DNA of 24,474 nucleotides from an uncultured Oscillospiraceae bacterium (GCA_910578505.1 CAJTPV010000039.1:1-24474); one strand, 5' to 3'; numbered from the stretch's first letter, positions 8,017-15,896 are shown. A program made the numbers and translations. Notes: a model not told the origin generated them from the sequence alone.

Positions 8017-9174
8017 ATGGACAAGCTCTATCTGGACAATGCGGCCACCACCTATCCCAAGCCTCCCGCCGTGGCCCAGGCGGTTTACAGCTGCATCGCC
8101 AACAGCGGGGTCAATATCAACCGCGGCTGCTATGCGGCGGCCTACGAACTGGAGGAACAGGTGCTGGATACCCGGCAGCTGCTGTGCGGGCTGTTCCATG
8201 GCCCGGACTGCCGGAACGTCATTTTCACCAAAAACGTCACGGAGAGCCTGAACGTACTGCTCAAGGGCTTTCTCCGGGAGGGGGACCATGTGCTCACGTC
8301 CTCGATGGAGCACAATGCCGTCATGCGCCCGCTGGTGCAGCTGGAAAAGGCGGGGATTTCCTTCACCAGGGTCCCCTGCGATGGGCAGGGGCGGCTGGAC
8401 CCGGATGCTCTGGAGCGCTGCCTGCGGCCCAACACCCGCCTGCTGGTCATGACCCACGCCAGCAACGTATGCGGCACAGTGCTGCCCATTGCCCAGGCGG
8501 GGGACTTCTGCCGGGCCCACGGCCTGCGCTTTTTCGTGGACAGCGCGCAGACCGCCGGGGTCCTGGATTTGGACATGGAGGCGATGCACATCGACGCCCT
8601 GGCCTTCACCGGCCATAAGGGGCTGCTGGGGCCCCAGGGGACCGGCGGCTTTCTGCTGGCGGAGGGCCTTGCCGCGGAGCTGGAGCCGCTGCTGTCCGGC
8701 GGCACGGGGAGCATCAGCCATACGGAGGATGTGCCAGCCTTCCTGCCGGACCGCTTCGAGCCGGGCACCCTCAACCTGCCCGGAATCGCGGGGCTCCGCC
8801 AGGGCCTCCTGTTCCTGCGGGAGACAGGCATTGCCAACATCCGCCAGCACGAGCAGGCCCTGGCACAGCGCTTTTTGCAGGGCCTGCGCCCCTTGGAGGA
8901 GGAGGGGCAGCTCCGGATCCTGGCGGGAGGGGAGGAGCGGGTAGGCGTGGTGTCCGTCCAGACGCTGAAAAAGGAGCTGTCCCAGGCCGCCTTTGAGCTG
9001 GATGACCGCTTCGGCATCATGACCCGCGTGGGCCTGCACTGCGCCCCCGCCGCCCACAGGACGCTGGGCAGCTATCCTGTGGGAGCCATCCGCTTCTCCT
9101 TCGGCTGGTACAACACGCCCCGGCAGACGGACCGCGCGCTGGAGGCCCTTGGGGAGGTGTGCCGTGGAGCTTAA
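8017..9174 (+). CDS. Class V aminotransferase, cysteine desulfurase family (selenium cluster)
   Basis: A 385-residue PLP enzyme of the NifS/Csd fold. Visible residues: SMEHNAV with His99 (cofactor stacking), MTHASNVCG, VDSAQTAG with Asp175 (PLP pyridine N), FTGHKGLLGPQGTGG with the Schiff-base Lys201, and RVGLHCAPAAHRTLG with Cys342 at the catalytic cysteine position. The RxGLHCAP ending is typical of the subgroup found next to selD and yedE in genomes with labile selenium use. It probably releases sulfur or selenium from cysteine or selenocysteine; substrate preference cannot be read from sequence. AAGGAGG supports the ATG. Its end overlaps the LysR start by 11 bases, so the two are one operon. 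Confidence 0.88.
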   Translation: MDKLYLDNAATTYPKPPAVAQAVYSCIANSGVNINRGCYAAAYELEEQVLDTRQLLCGLFHGPDCRNVIFTKNVTESLNVLLKGFLREGDHVLTSSMEHNAVMRPLVQLEKAGISFTRVPCDGQGRLDPDALERCLRPNTRLLVMTHASNVCGTVLPIAQAGDFCRAHGLRFFVDSAQTAGVLDLDMEAMHIDALAFTGHKGLLGPQGTGGFLLAEGLAAELEPLLSGGTGSISHTEDVPAFLPDRFEPGTLNLPGIAGLRQGLLFLRETGIANIRQHEQALAQRFLQGLRPLEEEGQLRILAGGEERVGVVSVQTLKKELSQAAFELDDRFGIMTRVGLHCAPAAHRTLGSYPVGAIRFSFGWYNTPRQTDRALEALGEVCRGA

Positions 9175-10078
9175 ACACCTGCGCTCCTTTGTCGCCGTGG
9201 TGCGGTACGGCAGCTTCACCAGGGCGGCGGAAAAGCTGTACCTCTCCCAGCCGGCGGTGAGCGCCCATGTCCAGGCCCTGGAGGAGGAGCTGGGCCGGCG
9301 GCTCATCATCCGCACCACCAAGAGCCTGGAGGTCACCCCAAAGGGGCAGACGGTCTGCCGTCTGGCCGGCAGCATCCTGGAGCTCCAGCGGCAGATCGTG
9401 GAGCAGTGCGGCCGGGGCAGCCGGACGGTGATCCGCCTGGGCGCGTCCACCATCCCCTCCGCCTACGTCCTGCCGCAGCTCCTGCCGGAGTTCGGACGCC
9501 TGTATCCGGAGGTATATTTCACGGTCCATCAGAGCAACAGCCAGGGGGTGGCCGACGGCCTGGCGGAGGGCCTCTTCGATGTGGGGCTGCTGGGGATGGC
9601 GGGGGATGAGCGGCTCGCCTATATCCCCTTCTGCCGGGACCGCATCGTCCTGATCGCCCCGGTGGCTGAGCCATATCTGACCATGCACGACCAGCCGGAG
9701 GTCCCGCTGGCGGAGCTGCTGGCCCAGCCGATCATTCTGCGGGAGCAGTCCAGCGGCAGCCAGAAGAGCGCCGGGCGCTTTCTGGACAGCCTGGGGGTCA
9801 GCGAGGAGCAGCTGCACGTCACTGCCCGCATCAACGATCAGGAGGCCATCAAAAATCTGGTGGCAGGGGGGCTGGGGGTGTCCCTTATCTCCCAGCGGGC
9901 GGCGCAGAACTTTGTGGACGAGAAGCGGGTGCTGAAATTCGACCTGCCCAGCCATGACGTCCGCAGCCTCTATCTGGCCTACCGCAGGGACTATATCCTC
10001 CAGGCCCACGTGAAGGAATTTCTCGCCTTTGCCCAGCAGAAATTTTTACCGGAGGAGGAGACGGGGCCCCGCTTATGA
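9164..10078 (+). CDS. LysR family regulator, selenium metabolism-associated
   Basis: 304 residues from a GTG start. GTG 9164 is chosen over a TTG at 9149 because GGGGAGG lies six bases before it and VELKHLRSFVAVVRYGSFTR is the standard LysR beginning. The winged helix-turn-helix (AAEKLYLSQPAVSAHVQALE, about 20-40) is followed by a linker helix and a periplasmic-binding-type effector domain (about 90-300). Location inside a selD/yedE/class V cluster matches the described selenium metabolism-associated LysR group, so its targets are probably the yedE and aminotransferase promoters. Its stop overlaps the converging hydrolase stop by six bases. Confidence 0.87.
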   Translation: MELKHLRSFVAVVRYGSFTRAAEKLYLSQPAVSAHVQALEEELGRRLIIRTTKSLEVTPKGQTVCRLAGSILELQRQIVEQCGRGSRTVIRLGASTIPSAYVLPQLLPEFGRLYPEVYFTVHQSNSQGVADGLAEGLFDVGLLGMAGDERLAYIPFCRDRIVLIAPVAEPYLTMHDQPEVPLAELLAQPIILREQSSGSQKSAGRFLDSLGVSEEQLHVTARINDQEAIKNLVAGGLGVSLISQRAAQNFVDEKRVLKFDLPSHDVRSLYLAYRRDYILQAHVKEFLAFAQQKFLPEEETGPRL

Positions 10079-10906
10079 GATCCACGAAAATACCTTGCGC
10101 AGCGTGGCGGATTCCTGGAAGGGCCGCAGAAAAATCCCGGCGCTGTAGGCGGAGTGGGTGTTCCGCGCGTCCGGAACCGCAAACAGCTCCGCCTCCAGAC
10201 CCAGCTCCAGCGCCCGGCGGTAAAATTTCTCCGCCTGCTCAAAGCCGAGTACCCCATCATGTCTGCTCTGCACGATCAGGGTTCTGACCATCTGCCTGCC
10301 GTCCAGCTTGGACAGGGGTTCCCCGCTTTTCCATACGTCCATGCTGGTACTGGCAAACAGGTCCTTCATGAGCTTGTTCTGCGCCCAGGTCTGGGGGAAG
10401 TCAAAGCACAGCGGGCCCGCGAGGCTGACAAAGCCGTCCGGCTGGCCGGGGGCGATGCCGTGCGTTTCCCGCCGCGCCGAATCAAAGCAGAGCAGCGCGC
10501 CCAGGTGTGCGCCCGCCGAGGACCCGACGGCGGTTATGTGGGTATACGCGGCGTTTTCTTTCCGCAAATACGCCTGTATCGCGCGGTATCCGCGAAAAAT
10601 ATCATCCGCAATGGCGGCATAGTGATATCGGGGCGCCTTTCGATAGCCGGGCAAAATGCAGTCATAGCCCTCCAGGGCAAATCTCTGCCCGATAAAATGG
10701 AAGTCCGCCGGAGAGCCGCTGTTCCAGCCGCCGCCGTGGATATAGATGATCAGATTGTCCCTCTTGGGGGGCGAGGCGGGGTAGTGCAGGAAATACTGCG
10801 CCCGGTCCCCCCATTGGAGCTTCCGGGGCCGGATCGTCCTTTTGACCTTCAGCAATGGCAGGAGCAATCCGCCATAGCTCAGGTATTCCCGCAGCGAATC
10901 CTTCAT
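10073..10906 (-). CDS. Alpha/beta hydrolase (esterase/lipase-like)
   Basis: 277 residues, cytoplasmic, hormone-sensitive-lipase-like fold. The oxyanion motif HGGGW (57-61) and nucleophile elbow GSSAG (128-132, Ser130) are clear. Asp217 (SRHDGVLGFEQA) and His251 (DARNTHSAY) complete a plausible Ser-Asp-His triad. Members hydrolyse small esters; the true substrate is unknown. GGAGGAG lies just before the ATG. It is transcribed toward, and overlaps by six bases, the end of the LysR gene, so it is not part of the selenium operon. Confidence 0.87.
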   Translation of the reverse strand: MKDSLREYLSYGGLLLPLLKVKRTIRPRKLQWGDRAQYFLHYPASPPKRDNLIIYIHGGGWNSGSPADFHFIGQRFALEGYDCILPGYRKAPRYHYAAIADDIFRGYRAIQAYLRKENAAYTHITAVGSSAGAHLGALLCFDSARRETHGIAPGQPDGFVSLAGPLCFDFPQTWAQNKLMKDLFASTSMDVWKSGEPLSKLDGRQMVRTLIVQSRHDGVLGFEQAEKFYRRALELGLEAELFAVPDARNTHSAYSAGIFLRPFQESATLRKVFSWIS

Positions 10907-10938
10907 AGACGCTCCTCCTTCTCCGCATTGTTATACCA

Positions 10939-10967
10939 AGTATACCACGGCGGTACCGGCAAAGCAA
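10939..10967 (-). promoter_or_regulatory. Promoter of alpha/beta hydrolase gene
   Basis: Minus strand: -35 TTGCTT (10967-10962), 17-base spacer, -10 TATACT (10944-10939). A good ribosome site (AGAAGGAGGAG) follows before ATG 10906. Confidence 0.55.
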
Positions 10968-11000
10968 CCTGGGCAAAATGCAATTTATGAGAGAAAACAG

Positions 11001-11029
11001 TTGACAGGAAAAACCTGTGGTGCTATAAT
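11001..11029 (+). promoter_or_regulatory. Consensus promoter of metY
   Basis: Perfect -35 TTGACA (11001-11006), 17-base spacer, perfect -10 TATAAT (11024-11029). Such a strong promoter is usually held in check by a repressor; see the dyad at 11040-11060. Confidence 0.85.
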
Positions 11030-11039
11030 TATCCCCATC

Positions 11040-11060
11040 AACCGATTTATTTAGTAGGTT
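11040..11060 (+). promoter_or_regulatory. Operator-like dyad at metY start site (Rrf2/CymR-type candidate)
   Basis: AACCGATTTA-T-TTAGTAGGTT is a 21-base imperfect dyad (7 of 10 arm positions pair) beginning about four bases after the expected transcription start. The AACC...TAGTAGGTT form recalls sites of Rrf2-type regulators (CymR/IscR) that repress sulfur genes. The regulator assignment is inference. Confidence 0.5.
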
Positions 11061-11117
11061 TTACTGAAAGCCCCCGGATTACTGCATCCGAATAATAAAA
11101 ACGAGAGGTAAATAACA

Positions 11118-12401
11118 ATGAGCAGCTATAAATTTGAAACCCTGCAGCTCCATGTAGGCCAGGAGCAGCCCGACCCCGCCACCGACGCCAGGGCGGTGCC
11201 CATCTATCAGACCACCTCCTACGTCTTCCGCAATTCCGCTCACGCCGCCGCCCGCTTCGACCTGTCCGACAGCGGCAATATCTATGGCCGTCTCACAAAC
11301 TCCACCCAGGACGTGCTGGAGAAGCGGATCGCCGCGCTGGAGGGCGGCTCGGCGGCGCTGGCCACTGCCTCCGGCGCTGCCGCTATTACGTATACCTTCC
11401 AGGCGCTGACCCATATGGGCGACCACATTGTCGCCCAAAAGACCATCTACGGCGGCACCTACAACCTGCTGGCCCACACCCTGCCCGCCTACGGTGTGCA
11501 GACCACCTTTGTGGACATCCACGACCTGGAGGAGACAGAGGCGGCGATCCAGGACAATACCAAGGCCATTTTTATTGAGACCCTGGGCAATCCCAACAGC
11601 GATATCCCCGACATCGACGCCGTGGCGGCCATTGCTCACCGGCACGGCCTGCCCCTGGTCATTGACAACACCTTCGGCACCCCCTACCTGATCCGGCCCA
11701 TTGAGCACGGCGCGGACGTGGTGGTCCACTCCGCCACCAAGTTCATCGGCGGCCACGGCACCACCCTGGGCGGCATCATTGTGGACGGCGGCAGCTTTGA
11801 CTGGAGGGCCAGCGGGAAGTATCCCCATATCGCGGACCCCAATCCCAGCTACCACGGCGTATCCTTCGTGGATGTAGCCGGTCCTGCCGCCTTTGTCACC
11901 TATGTGCGGGCGATCCTGCTGCGGGACACCGGCGCGGCCATCTCCCCCTTCAACGCCTTCCTGCTGCTGCAGGGGGTGGAGACCCTCTCCCTCCGCCTGG
12001 AGCGCCACGCGGAGAACACCAAAAAGGTGGTGGAGTTTCTGGCGAAGCACCCCAAGGTGGAGCACGTCAGCCACCCCAGTCTGCCGGACCACCCCCAGCA
12101 CGGACTGTATGAGAAATACTTCCCCAACGGCGGCGCGTCGATTTTCACCTTTGAAATCAAGGGCGGCCAGGAGGAGGCCCACAGGTTTATCGACAACCTG
12201 GAGATCTTCTCCCTGCTGGCCAACGTGGCGGACGTGAAGAGCCTGGTCATCCACCCCGCCACCACCACCCACGGCCAGCTGACCGACGCGGAGCTGCTGG
12301 ACCAGGGCATCAAGCGCAACACCATCCGCCTGTCCATCGGCACAGAGCACATTGACGACATCATTGCCGATCTGGAAAAGGGCTTTGCCGCAGTGGAGTA
12401 A
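11118..12401 (+). CDS. metY: O-acetylhomoserine sulfhydrylase (aminocarboxypropyltransferase)
   Basis: A 427-residue PLP enzyme of the Cys/Met metabolism family. It joins O-acetylhomoserine with sulfide to make homocysteine in methionine synthesis. Visible: TLQLHVGQEQPDPATDARAV at the N-terminus, YGRLTNSTQDVLEKR, the PLP-contacting YGGTYNLL, IDNTFGTPYLIRP with Asp183, and HSATKFIGGHGTTLGG with Schiff-base Lys208. The length and the approximately 60-residue insert after the lysine (ISPFNAFLLLQGVETLSLRL) fit MetY better than MetB or MetC. It is a single-gene unit: strong promoter upstream, strong terminator downstream. Hydrogen selenide could in principle be used as well as sulfide, but nothing here shows that. 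Confidence 0.93.
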   Translation: MSSYKFETLQLHVGQEQPDPATDARAVPIYQTTSYVFRNSAHAAARFDLSDSGNIYGRLTNSTQDVLEKRIAALEGGSAALATASGAAAITYTFQALTHMGDHIVAQKTIYGGTYNLLAHTLPAYGVQTTFVDIHDLEETEAAIQDNTKAIFIETLGNPNSDIPDIDAVAAIAHRHGLPLVIDNTFGTPYLIRPIEHGADVVVHSATKFIGGHGTTLGGIIVDGGSFDWRASGKYPHIADPNPSYHGVSFVDVAGPAAFVTYVRAILLRDTGAAISPFNAFLLLQGVETLSLRLERHAENTKKVVEFLAKHPKVEHVSHPSLPDHPQHGLYEKYFPNGGASIFTFEIKGGQEEAHRFIDNLEIFSLLANVADVKSLVIHPATTTHGQLTDAELLDQGIKRNTIRLSIGTEHIDDIIADLEKGFAAVE

Positions 12402-12426
12402 GCGCGGCGCACCCTGTTCATACAGA

Positions 12427-12462
12427 AAGAAGTGGGGACCAGGCAAAAGGTCCCCACTTCTT
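12427..12462. terminator. Bidirectional terminator between metY and VTT-domain gene
   Basis: AAGAAGTGGGGACC pairs with GGTCCCCACTTCTT (14 perfect pairs) around an 8-base loop. It lies between two converging genes, and the T-rich ends on both strands would serve both. Confidence 0.9.
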
Positions 12463-12487
12463 CTGACTTTATCACAGCCTGTCCCGG

Positions 12488-13186
12488 TCAGTCCCGCCGG
12501 TATTTCCGGCAGATCCATCTGTAGGCCCCTATCCCCAGGGCGCTGATGCCGAAGGTAGCCGCGAATACGGCCACGGCAAAGGCGTAATTTCCCATCCCCA
12601 GGGCGTTGCCGCCGATGGTGGAGGTGATGATGGAGGGCAGCGGAGCCACCAGGCTGATGAACACCCAGATGCGCAGCGGCAGCTTCGTCAGACCCACAAA
12701 GTAGGTGAGCACATCCTTTGGCGTGCCGGGCAGGAAGAAGAGCAGGAAGACCCAGAAGCTCAGCCGCTTTTCGTTTTGCAGGAACCGCAGGGACTGCAAT
12801 TTTTCCTGCGGGAAGAACACCTCCACCGCCATGGTGCCGAACCGCCGCACCAGCAGGAACACCATCAGTCTGCCCAGGAAGGCCCCCAGGACGCAGAGCA
12901 GCGTACCCTCCAGGGCGCCGAAGGCATAGCCGCCGGCAATCTCCAGGGGCTCCCCAGGGATCACCGCCACGACAATCTGCAAAATCACCATGCCGATGAA
13001 GAGCCCCGGCGCGCGGATGCCCTGTTGGTCCACCCAGGCGCGGAACCGATCCGGCTCCTTGGCGAACCGGATCAGGGGCCGTCCGGCAAACCAGCACACC
13101 AGCAGCGACAGGAGCAGAAAGATGACGATCCCGCCGCCGGCAATCCAGCGCTTCTGCTTGTTCGATAACTGCCTGCGCCGCCTCAT
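12488..13186 (-). CDS. TVP38/TMEM64 family (VTT domain) membrane protein
   Basis: 232 residues with a basic N-terminus (MRRRRQLSNKQKRW) and about five or six hydrophobic segments. The VTT/SNARE-associated core is visible: a helix with VVAVIPGEPLEIAGGYAFGALEG (proline and glycines of the re-entrant loop), LGAFLGRLMVFLLVRRFG, and the FFLPGTPKDVLTYFVGLTKL segment with the conserved PGTPKD. DedA/TVP38-type proteins are thought to translocate or scramble lipids, or support membrane homeostasis. It is a single gene; GGAGGAGGG precedes the ATG. Confidence 0.88.
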   Translation of the reverse strand: MRRRRQLSNKQKRWIAGGGIVIFLLLSLLVCWFAGRPLIRFAKEPDRFRAWVDQQGIRAPGLFIGMVILQIVVAVIPGEPLEIAGGYAFGALEGTLLCVLGAFLGRLMVFLLVRRFGTMAVEVFFPQEKLQSLRFLQNEKRLSFWVFLLFFLPGTPKDVLTYFVGLTKLPLRIWVFISLVAPLPSIITSTIGGNALGMGNYAFAVAVFAATFGISALGIGAYRWICRKYRRD

Positions 13187-13218
13187 GGCTGTATCCCTCC
13201 TCCGGATGTAGTGAGGAT

Positions 13219-13246
13219 ATTGTACACGGATTTTTCTTAAATGAAA
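13219..13246 (-). promoter_or_regulatory. Probable promoter of VTT-domain gene
   Basis: Minus strand: -35 TTTCAT (13246-13241), 16-base spacer, -10 TACAAT (13224-13219), about 33 bases before the start. Confidence 0.4.
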
Positions 13247-13299
13247 AGCGACAAAATATATAAGAATTTATTAAAGTCCGCTGTTATGGGAAAGTACAG

Positions 13300-13344
13300 A
13301 AAAGCTGCAGAGAATTGCCGGTTGCACAATCCTCCGCAGCTTTT
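13300..13344 (-). terminator. Terminator of DUF6465 gene
   Basis: AAAAGCTGC (13300-13308) pairs with GCAGCTTTT (13336-13344), and further pairing inside (GAG/CTC, ATTG/CAAT) makes a long stem 34 bases after the stop. In the minus-strand transcript it ends in CTTTTCTG. Confidence 0.7.
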
Positions 13345-13377
13345 GGGGCCGTTCCCTGTTTTCTGAGACGCAGACGC

Positions 13378-13662
13378 TTACAGGTCGATGCTTCCGTTTT
13401 CAGCGTCGTTGACAACATAGTACGCCTTGCCCTCGTCCGGCTTGAGATATACGGTCAGCTTTTTGATGCTGGCGTCCGTGTGGCCCTGGGCGGTGTAGGC
13501 CGCAGCGGCACGCTCCCTGCAGTCGGTGATGTTCCACTCCTGGCCGCCGGCCTGGAGATACATCTCCTCCACCCTCTTGGCGGCAGCCTTCGCCTTCGTC
13601 TGTGCGGCGGCAGTCTCGCTGGGCTTCACATCCGCAGATGCGCTCTTTTTTGTACGCGGCAT
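13378..13662 (-). CDS. DUF6465 family protein
   Basis: 94 residues from ATG 13662, preferred to the in-frame TTG 15 bases upstream because GGAG overlaps that TTG and sits nine bases before the ATG. The Lys/Ala-rich, disordered-looking N-terminus (residues 1-32) is followed by the compact DUF6465 domain: EEMYLQAGGQEWNITDCRER, then AYTAQGHTDASIKKLTVYLK, PDEGKAYYVVN and GSIDL. Widespread in Clostridia, role unknown. Single-gene unit with its own terminator. A TTCGGC-CCAG-GCCGAA hairpin (13697-13712) lies in the leader. Confidence 0.85.
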   Translation of the reverse strand: MPRTKKSASADVKPSETAAAQTKAKAAAKRVEEMYLQAGGQEWNITDCRERAAAAYTAQGHTDASIKKLTVYLKPDEGKAYYVVNDAENGSIDL

Positions 13663-13723
13663 GTTTGTTTTCTCCAATCTAAATTTAGTACAGCGCTTCG
13701 GCCTGGGCCGAATGCTCCCTCAT

Positions 13724-13750
13724 AGTATACCTTTCTTTTCGGTTTTGCAA
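13724..13750 (-). promoter_or_regulatory. Candidate promoter of DUF6465 gene
   Basis: Minus strand: -10 TATACT (13729-13724) preceded by TTGCAA with a 15-base spacer; a TTGACA also lies further upstream at a non-standard distance. The 5' region from here to 13938 (about 200 bases) holds no gene that I can see. Confidence 0.35.
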
Positions 13751-13938
13751 CACTTTGTCAAATGAAATTTTGCTACCGCAAAGAAGTAAACATGTTAGAT
13801 TGCACAAATTTCAGCGAATTATCCGTCGAATCCAACGGAAAATCAAAATTTGCCGCGTGCATCTGCCGGGCGTGATTTGTACAAGATGACCAATTTCAGC
13901 GCTTCCAGGATTTCCCGCGGCCTGCGGCCTCTCCGCCC

Positions 13939-14226
13939 TCACTTGATTTTAGCCAGCCGGGTGATGATCGCGGAAAAATCCCCCCGGTTCAGCTGCCAGA
14001 GAAAACCGTCCATGTAGAAAACCGGGTTTTTGAAATCCTCGTCGCACTGCAGCACGACATCCTCTGTGACGGTCGTGTTGTCCATATCCTCCAGGTACCT
14101 TTTGCAGACAGCCGCCACGCGGTCCGCCTCCTGGCCGGCCCGTCCCTCCAGAACCCAGAATTTGCCGTCGTCACAGTCGGTCAGGCGAAAGCCGGCTCTC
14201 AGCAGCCGCCCGGCGGTGATTCGCAT
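13939..14226 (-). CDS. Small unknown protein in citrate synthase operon
   Basis: 95 residues from ATG 14226 (MRITAGRLLRAGFRL). This start is chosen because it follows the citrate synthase TAA by two bases and GAGGAG of the upstream gene end lies about nine bases before it. Acidic, soluble, no signal peptide; contains EADRVAAVCKRYLEDMDNTT and FKNPVFYMDGFLWQL, which do not point to a family I know. The near-contact with citrate synthase implies joint translation, so a role linked to that enzyme is possible but unproven. Confidence 0.7.
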   Translation of the reverse strand: MRITAGRLLRAGFRLTDCDDGKFWVLEGRAGQEADRVAAVCKRYLEDMDNTTVTEDVVLQCDEDFKNPVFYMDGFLWQLNRGDFSAIITRLAKIK

Positions 14227-14228
14227 GC

Positions 14229-15605
14229 TTACCGCTCCTCCATGGGAACATACTCCCGCTGGCCCTCCACGCACTCATACCGGGGGCGGATCAGCTTGCC
14301 GCCGCCGGACAGCTCCTCCATCCGGTGGGCGCTCCAGCCGGAAATACGGGCCACCGCAAACAGCGGCGTGTACAGCTCCATGGGCAGGCCCAGCATCTCA
14401 TAGACCAGCCCGCTGTAAAAATCGATGTTGGTGGACAGCGCGGACTTGTTCCGCCGCTTCATGAGCAGCTCCTTGCCGATGCGCTCCACGTTTTCATACA
14501 GCCGCAAATCTCTGCCGCGGCCCTTTTCTGCCGCCAGATCCTTTACATACTGCCGGAACACCTCGCACCGGGGGTCGCTGCGGGTGTAGACCGCGTGGCC
14601 CAGGCCGTAGATGAGGCCGCTGCCGTCAAAGGCGTCCTTGTCCAGAATACGGGTGAGATAATCCCCCAGGCTGCCCTCGTCGTCCCAGTCCGCCACATGG
14701 GCCTTGATGTCGGCGATCATGGCCATGACCTTGCTGTTGGCGCCGCCGTGGCGGGGGCCCTTCAGGGACGCCATGGAGGCGGAAATGGCGGAGTAGGTGT
14801 CCGTGCCGGAGGAGGTGACCACGTGGTTGGTGAAGGTGGAGTTGTTGCCGCCGCCGTTGTCCGCGTGGAGCACCAGGGCCACGTCCAGCGTCCGGGCCTC
14901 CAGGGCGGTATAGCCCCGGTCCTCCCGGAGCATGTAGAGGAAGTTTTCCGCCGTGGACAGCTCCGGCTGGGGCACGTGGATAAACAGGCTCTCCCCCTGG
15001 TAATACCGCCAGGCCTGATAGGCGTAGATGGCCAGCACGGGCATGTTGCTGAGCAGCTGCAGGCTCTGGCGCAGCACATTTTCCAGGCCGATGTCGTTGG
15101 CCTTGTCGTCGTAGCAGTACAGGGTGAGGATAGCCCGCTGCATGGTGTTCATCAGGTCCTGGGGCGGGGCCTTCATGATGATGTCCCGGAAGAAGTTGGT
15201 GGGCAGCGTCCGGTAGGAGGCCAGCTGGCCGCAGAAATCATCCAGCTGGGCCTGGTCGGGCAGCTGGCCGAACAGCAGCAGGTACGCCGCCTCCTCAAAG
15301 GCGAAGCGCCCCCGTTTTTCAGAGCCGGTCACCAGCTTGCGGCAGTCGATGCCCCGGTAGTAGAGGACGCCGTCCGCAGGGACGATATGCTCATCCTTTG
15401 TCACAGTATAGGACTGGATCTCCGCCACGCGGGTCAGCCCCGTCAGCACGCCGCGGCCGTCCTCATCCCGCAGGCCGCGCTTGACGTTGTACTCCCGGTA
15501 TAGCCGGGGGTCGATGTAGTTTTCCTTCTCCCACTGCTCCTTCAGGGCCAGGATAGCGGGTGTGATCTCACAGTATTCATTCTCATGGTTTTCTTTCCAA
15601 ATCAT
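14229..15605 (-). CDS. Citrate synthase (citrate/2-methylcitrate synthase family)
   Basis: 458 residues, long for the family because of an N-terminal extension of about 45 residues typical of clostridial forms. It condenses acetyl-CoA with oxaloacetate. Catalytic residues are visible: His247 (LVLHADNGGGNNSTFTNHVV), His286 (KGPRHGGAN), His337 (GLGHAVYTRSDPR) and Asp395 (NIDFYSG). The usual REHN stretch near His247 is here ADNGGGNNS, seen in related Firmicutes enzymes. AAAGGAG precedes the ATG. First gene of a two-gene operon. 2-methylcitrate synthase activity cannot be excluded, but no prp genes are nearby. Confidence 0.93.
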   Translation of the reverse strand: MIWKENHENEYCEITPAILALKEQWEKENYIDPRLYREYNVKRGLRDEDGRGVLTGLTRVAEIQSYTVTKDEHIVPADGVLYYRGIDCRKLVTGSEKRGRFAFEEAAYLLLFGQLPDQAQLDDFCGQLASYRTLPTNFFRDIIMKAPPQDLMNTMQRAILTLYCYDDKANDIGLENVLRQSLQLLSNMPVLAIYAYQAWRYYQGESLFIHVPQPELSTAENFLYMLREDRGYTALEARTLDVALVLHADNGGGNNSTFTNHVVTSSGTDTYSAISASMASLKGPRHGGANSKVMAMIADIKAHVADWDDEGSLGDYLTRILDKDAFDGSGLIYGLGHAVYTRSDPRCEVFRQYVKDLAAEKGRGRDLRLYENVERIGKELLMKRRNKSALSTNIDFYSGLVYEMLGLPMELYTPLFAVARISGWSAHRMEELSGGGKLIRPRYECVEGQREYVPMEER

Positions 15606-15648
15606 GGGACAGGACTCCTTTCAGAACGGTGAAATTTCCGTTTTTGCA

Positions 15649-15745
15649 ATGATAACATATTTCTCCTTCATTTTCAATAGAGGAAGCCACAAATATTCCT
15701 GTAATTTCCGCATTTTTTGCATGCCGCATACAGTGCGTATGCAAA
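15649..15745 (-). promoter_or_regulatory. Citrate synthase promoter with upstream dyad
   Basis: Minus strand: -35 TTGAAA (15677-15672), 17-base spacer, -10 TATCAT (15654-15649). Some 40-70 bases further upstream is a nested dyad: TTTGCAT (15716-15722) with ATGCAAA (15739-15745), and GCATAC (15726-15731) with GTATGC (15737-15742). It could bind a regulator. Confidence 0.55.
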
Positions 15746-15796
15746 TTGGAATGAAAAAAGCCCCCCCTGGACAACTGTTGGAAACTGCTGTGGAAA

Positions 15797-15865
15797 ACAT
15801 TTCATGACATTTCTGCGACATTCCATTACATGGGGGTTGTCTCCTCGCTCCTCCTCTGTTAAGCT
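15797..15865 (+). promoter_or_regulatory. LytTR-type regulator site and promoter of the two-component operon
   Basis: Direct repeats ACATTTCAT (15797-15805) and ACATTCCAT (15818-15826) are separated by 12 bases, the 21-base periodicity known for LytTR/ComE-type regulators. A -10-like TAAGCT (15860-15865) begins 33 bases after the second repeat, without a good -35, as expected for an activated promoter. The arrangement recurs at 17870-17938. Confidence 0.7.
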
Positions 15866-15896
15866 GAAAGACTGCTAGAATAGCGTGGTGGTGAAC

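Noticed and set aside
7990..9453. A 487-codon minus-strand frame opposite the class V enzyme, and a 392-codon frame opposite citrate synthase (14325-15503)
   Set aside because: Both translations are compositionally odd, lack ribosome sites and known motifs, and lie opposite genes with intact catalytic residues.
11079..13097. A 672-codon open frame on the minus strand across metY and the VTT-domain gene
   Set aside because: It is a shadow of GC-rich coding DNA: low-complexity Gly/Val/Gln-rich translation, no family features, and two real genes plus a terminator inside it.
15876..15881. TAGAAT with upstream TG as an extended -10 for the response regulator
   Set aside because: It would leave a leader of about nine bases, and the alternative TAAGCT at 15860 is matched in position by TAAACT in the second regulator site.
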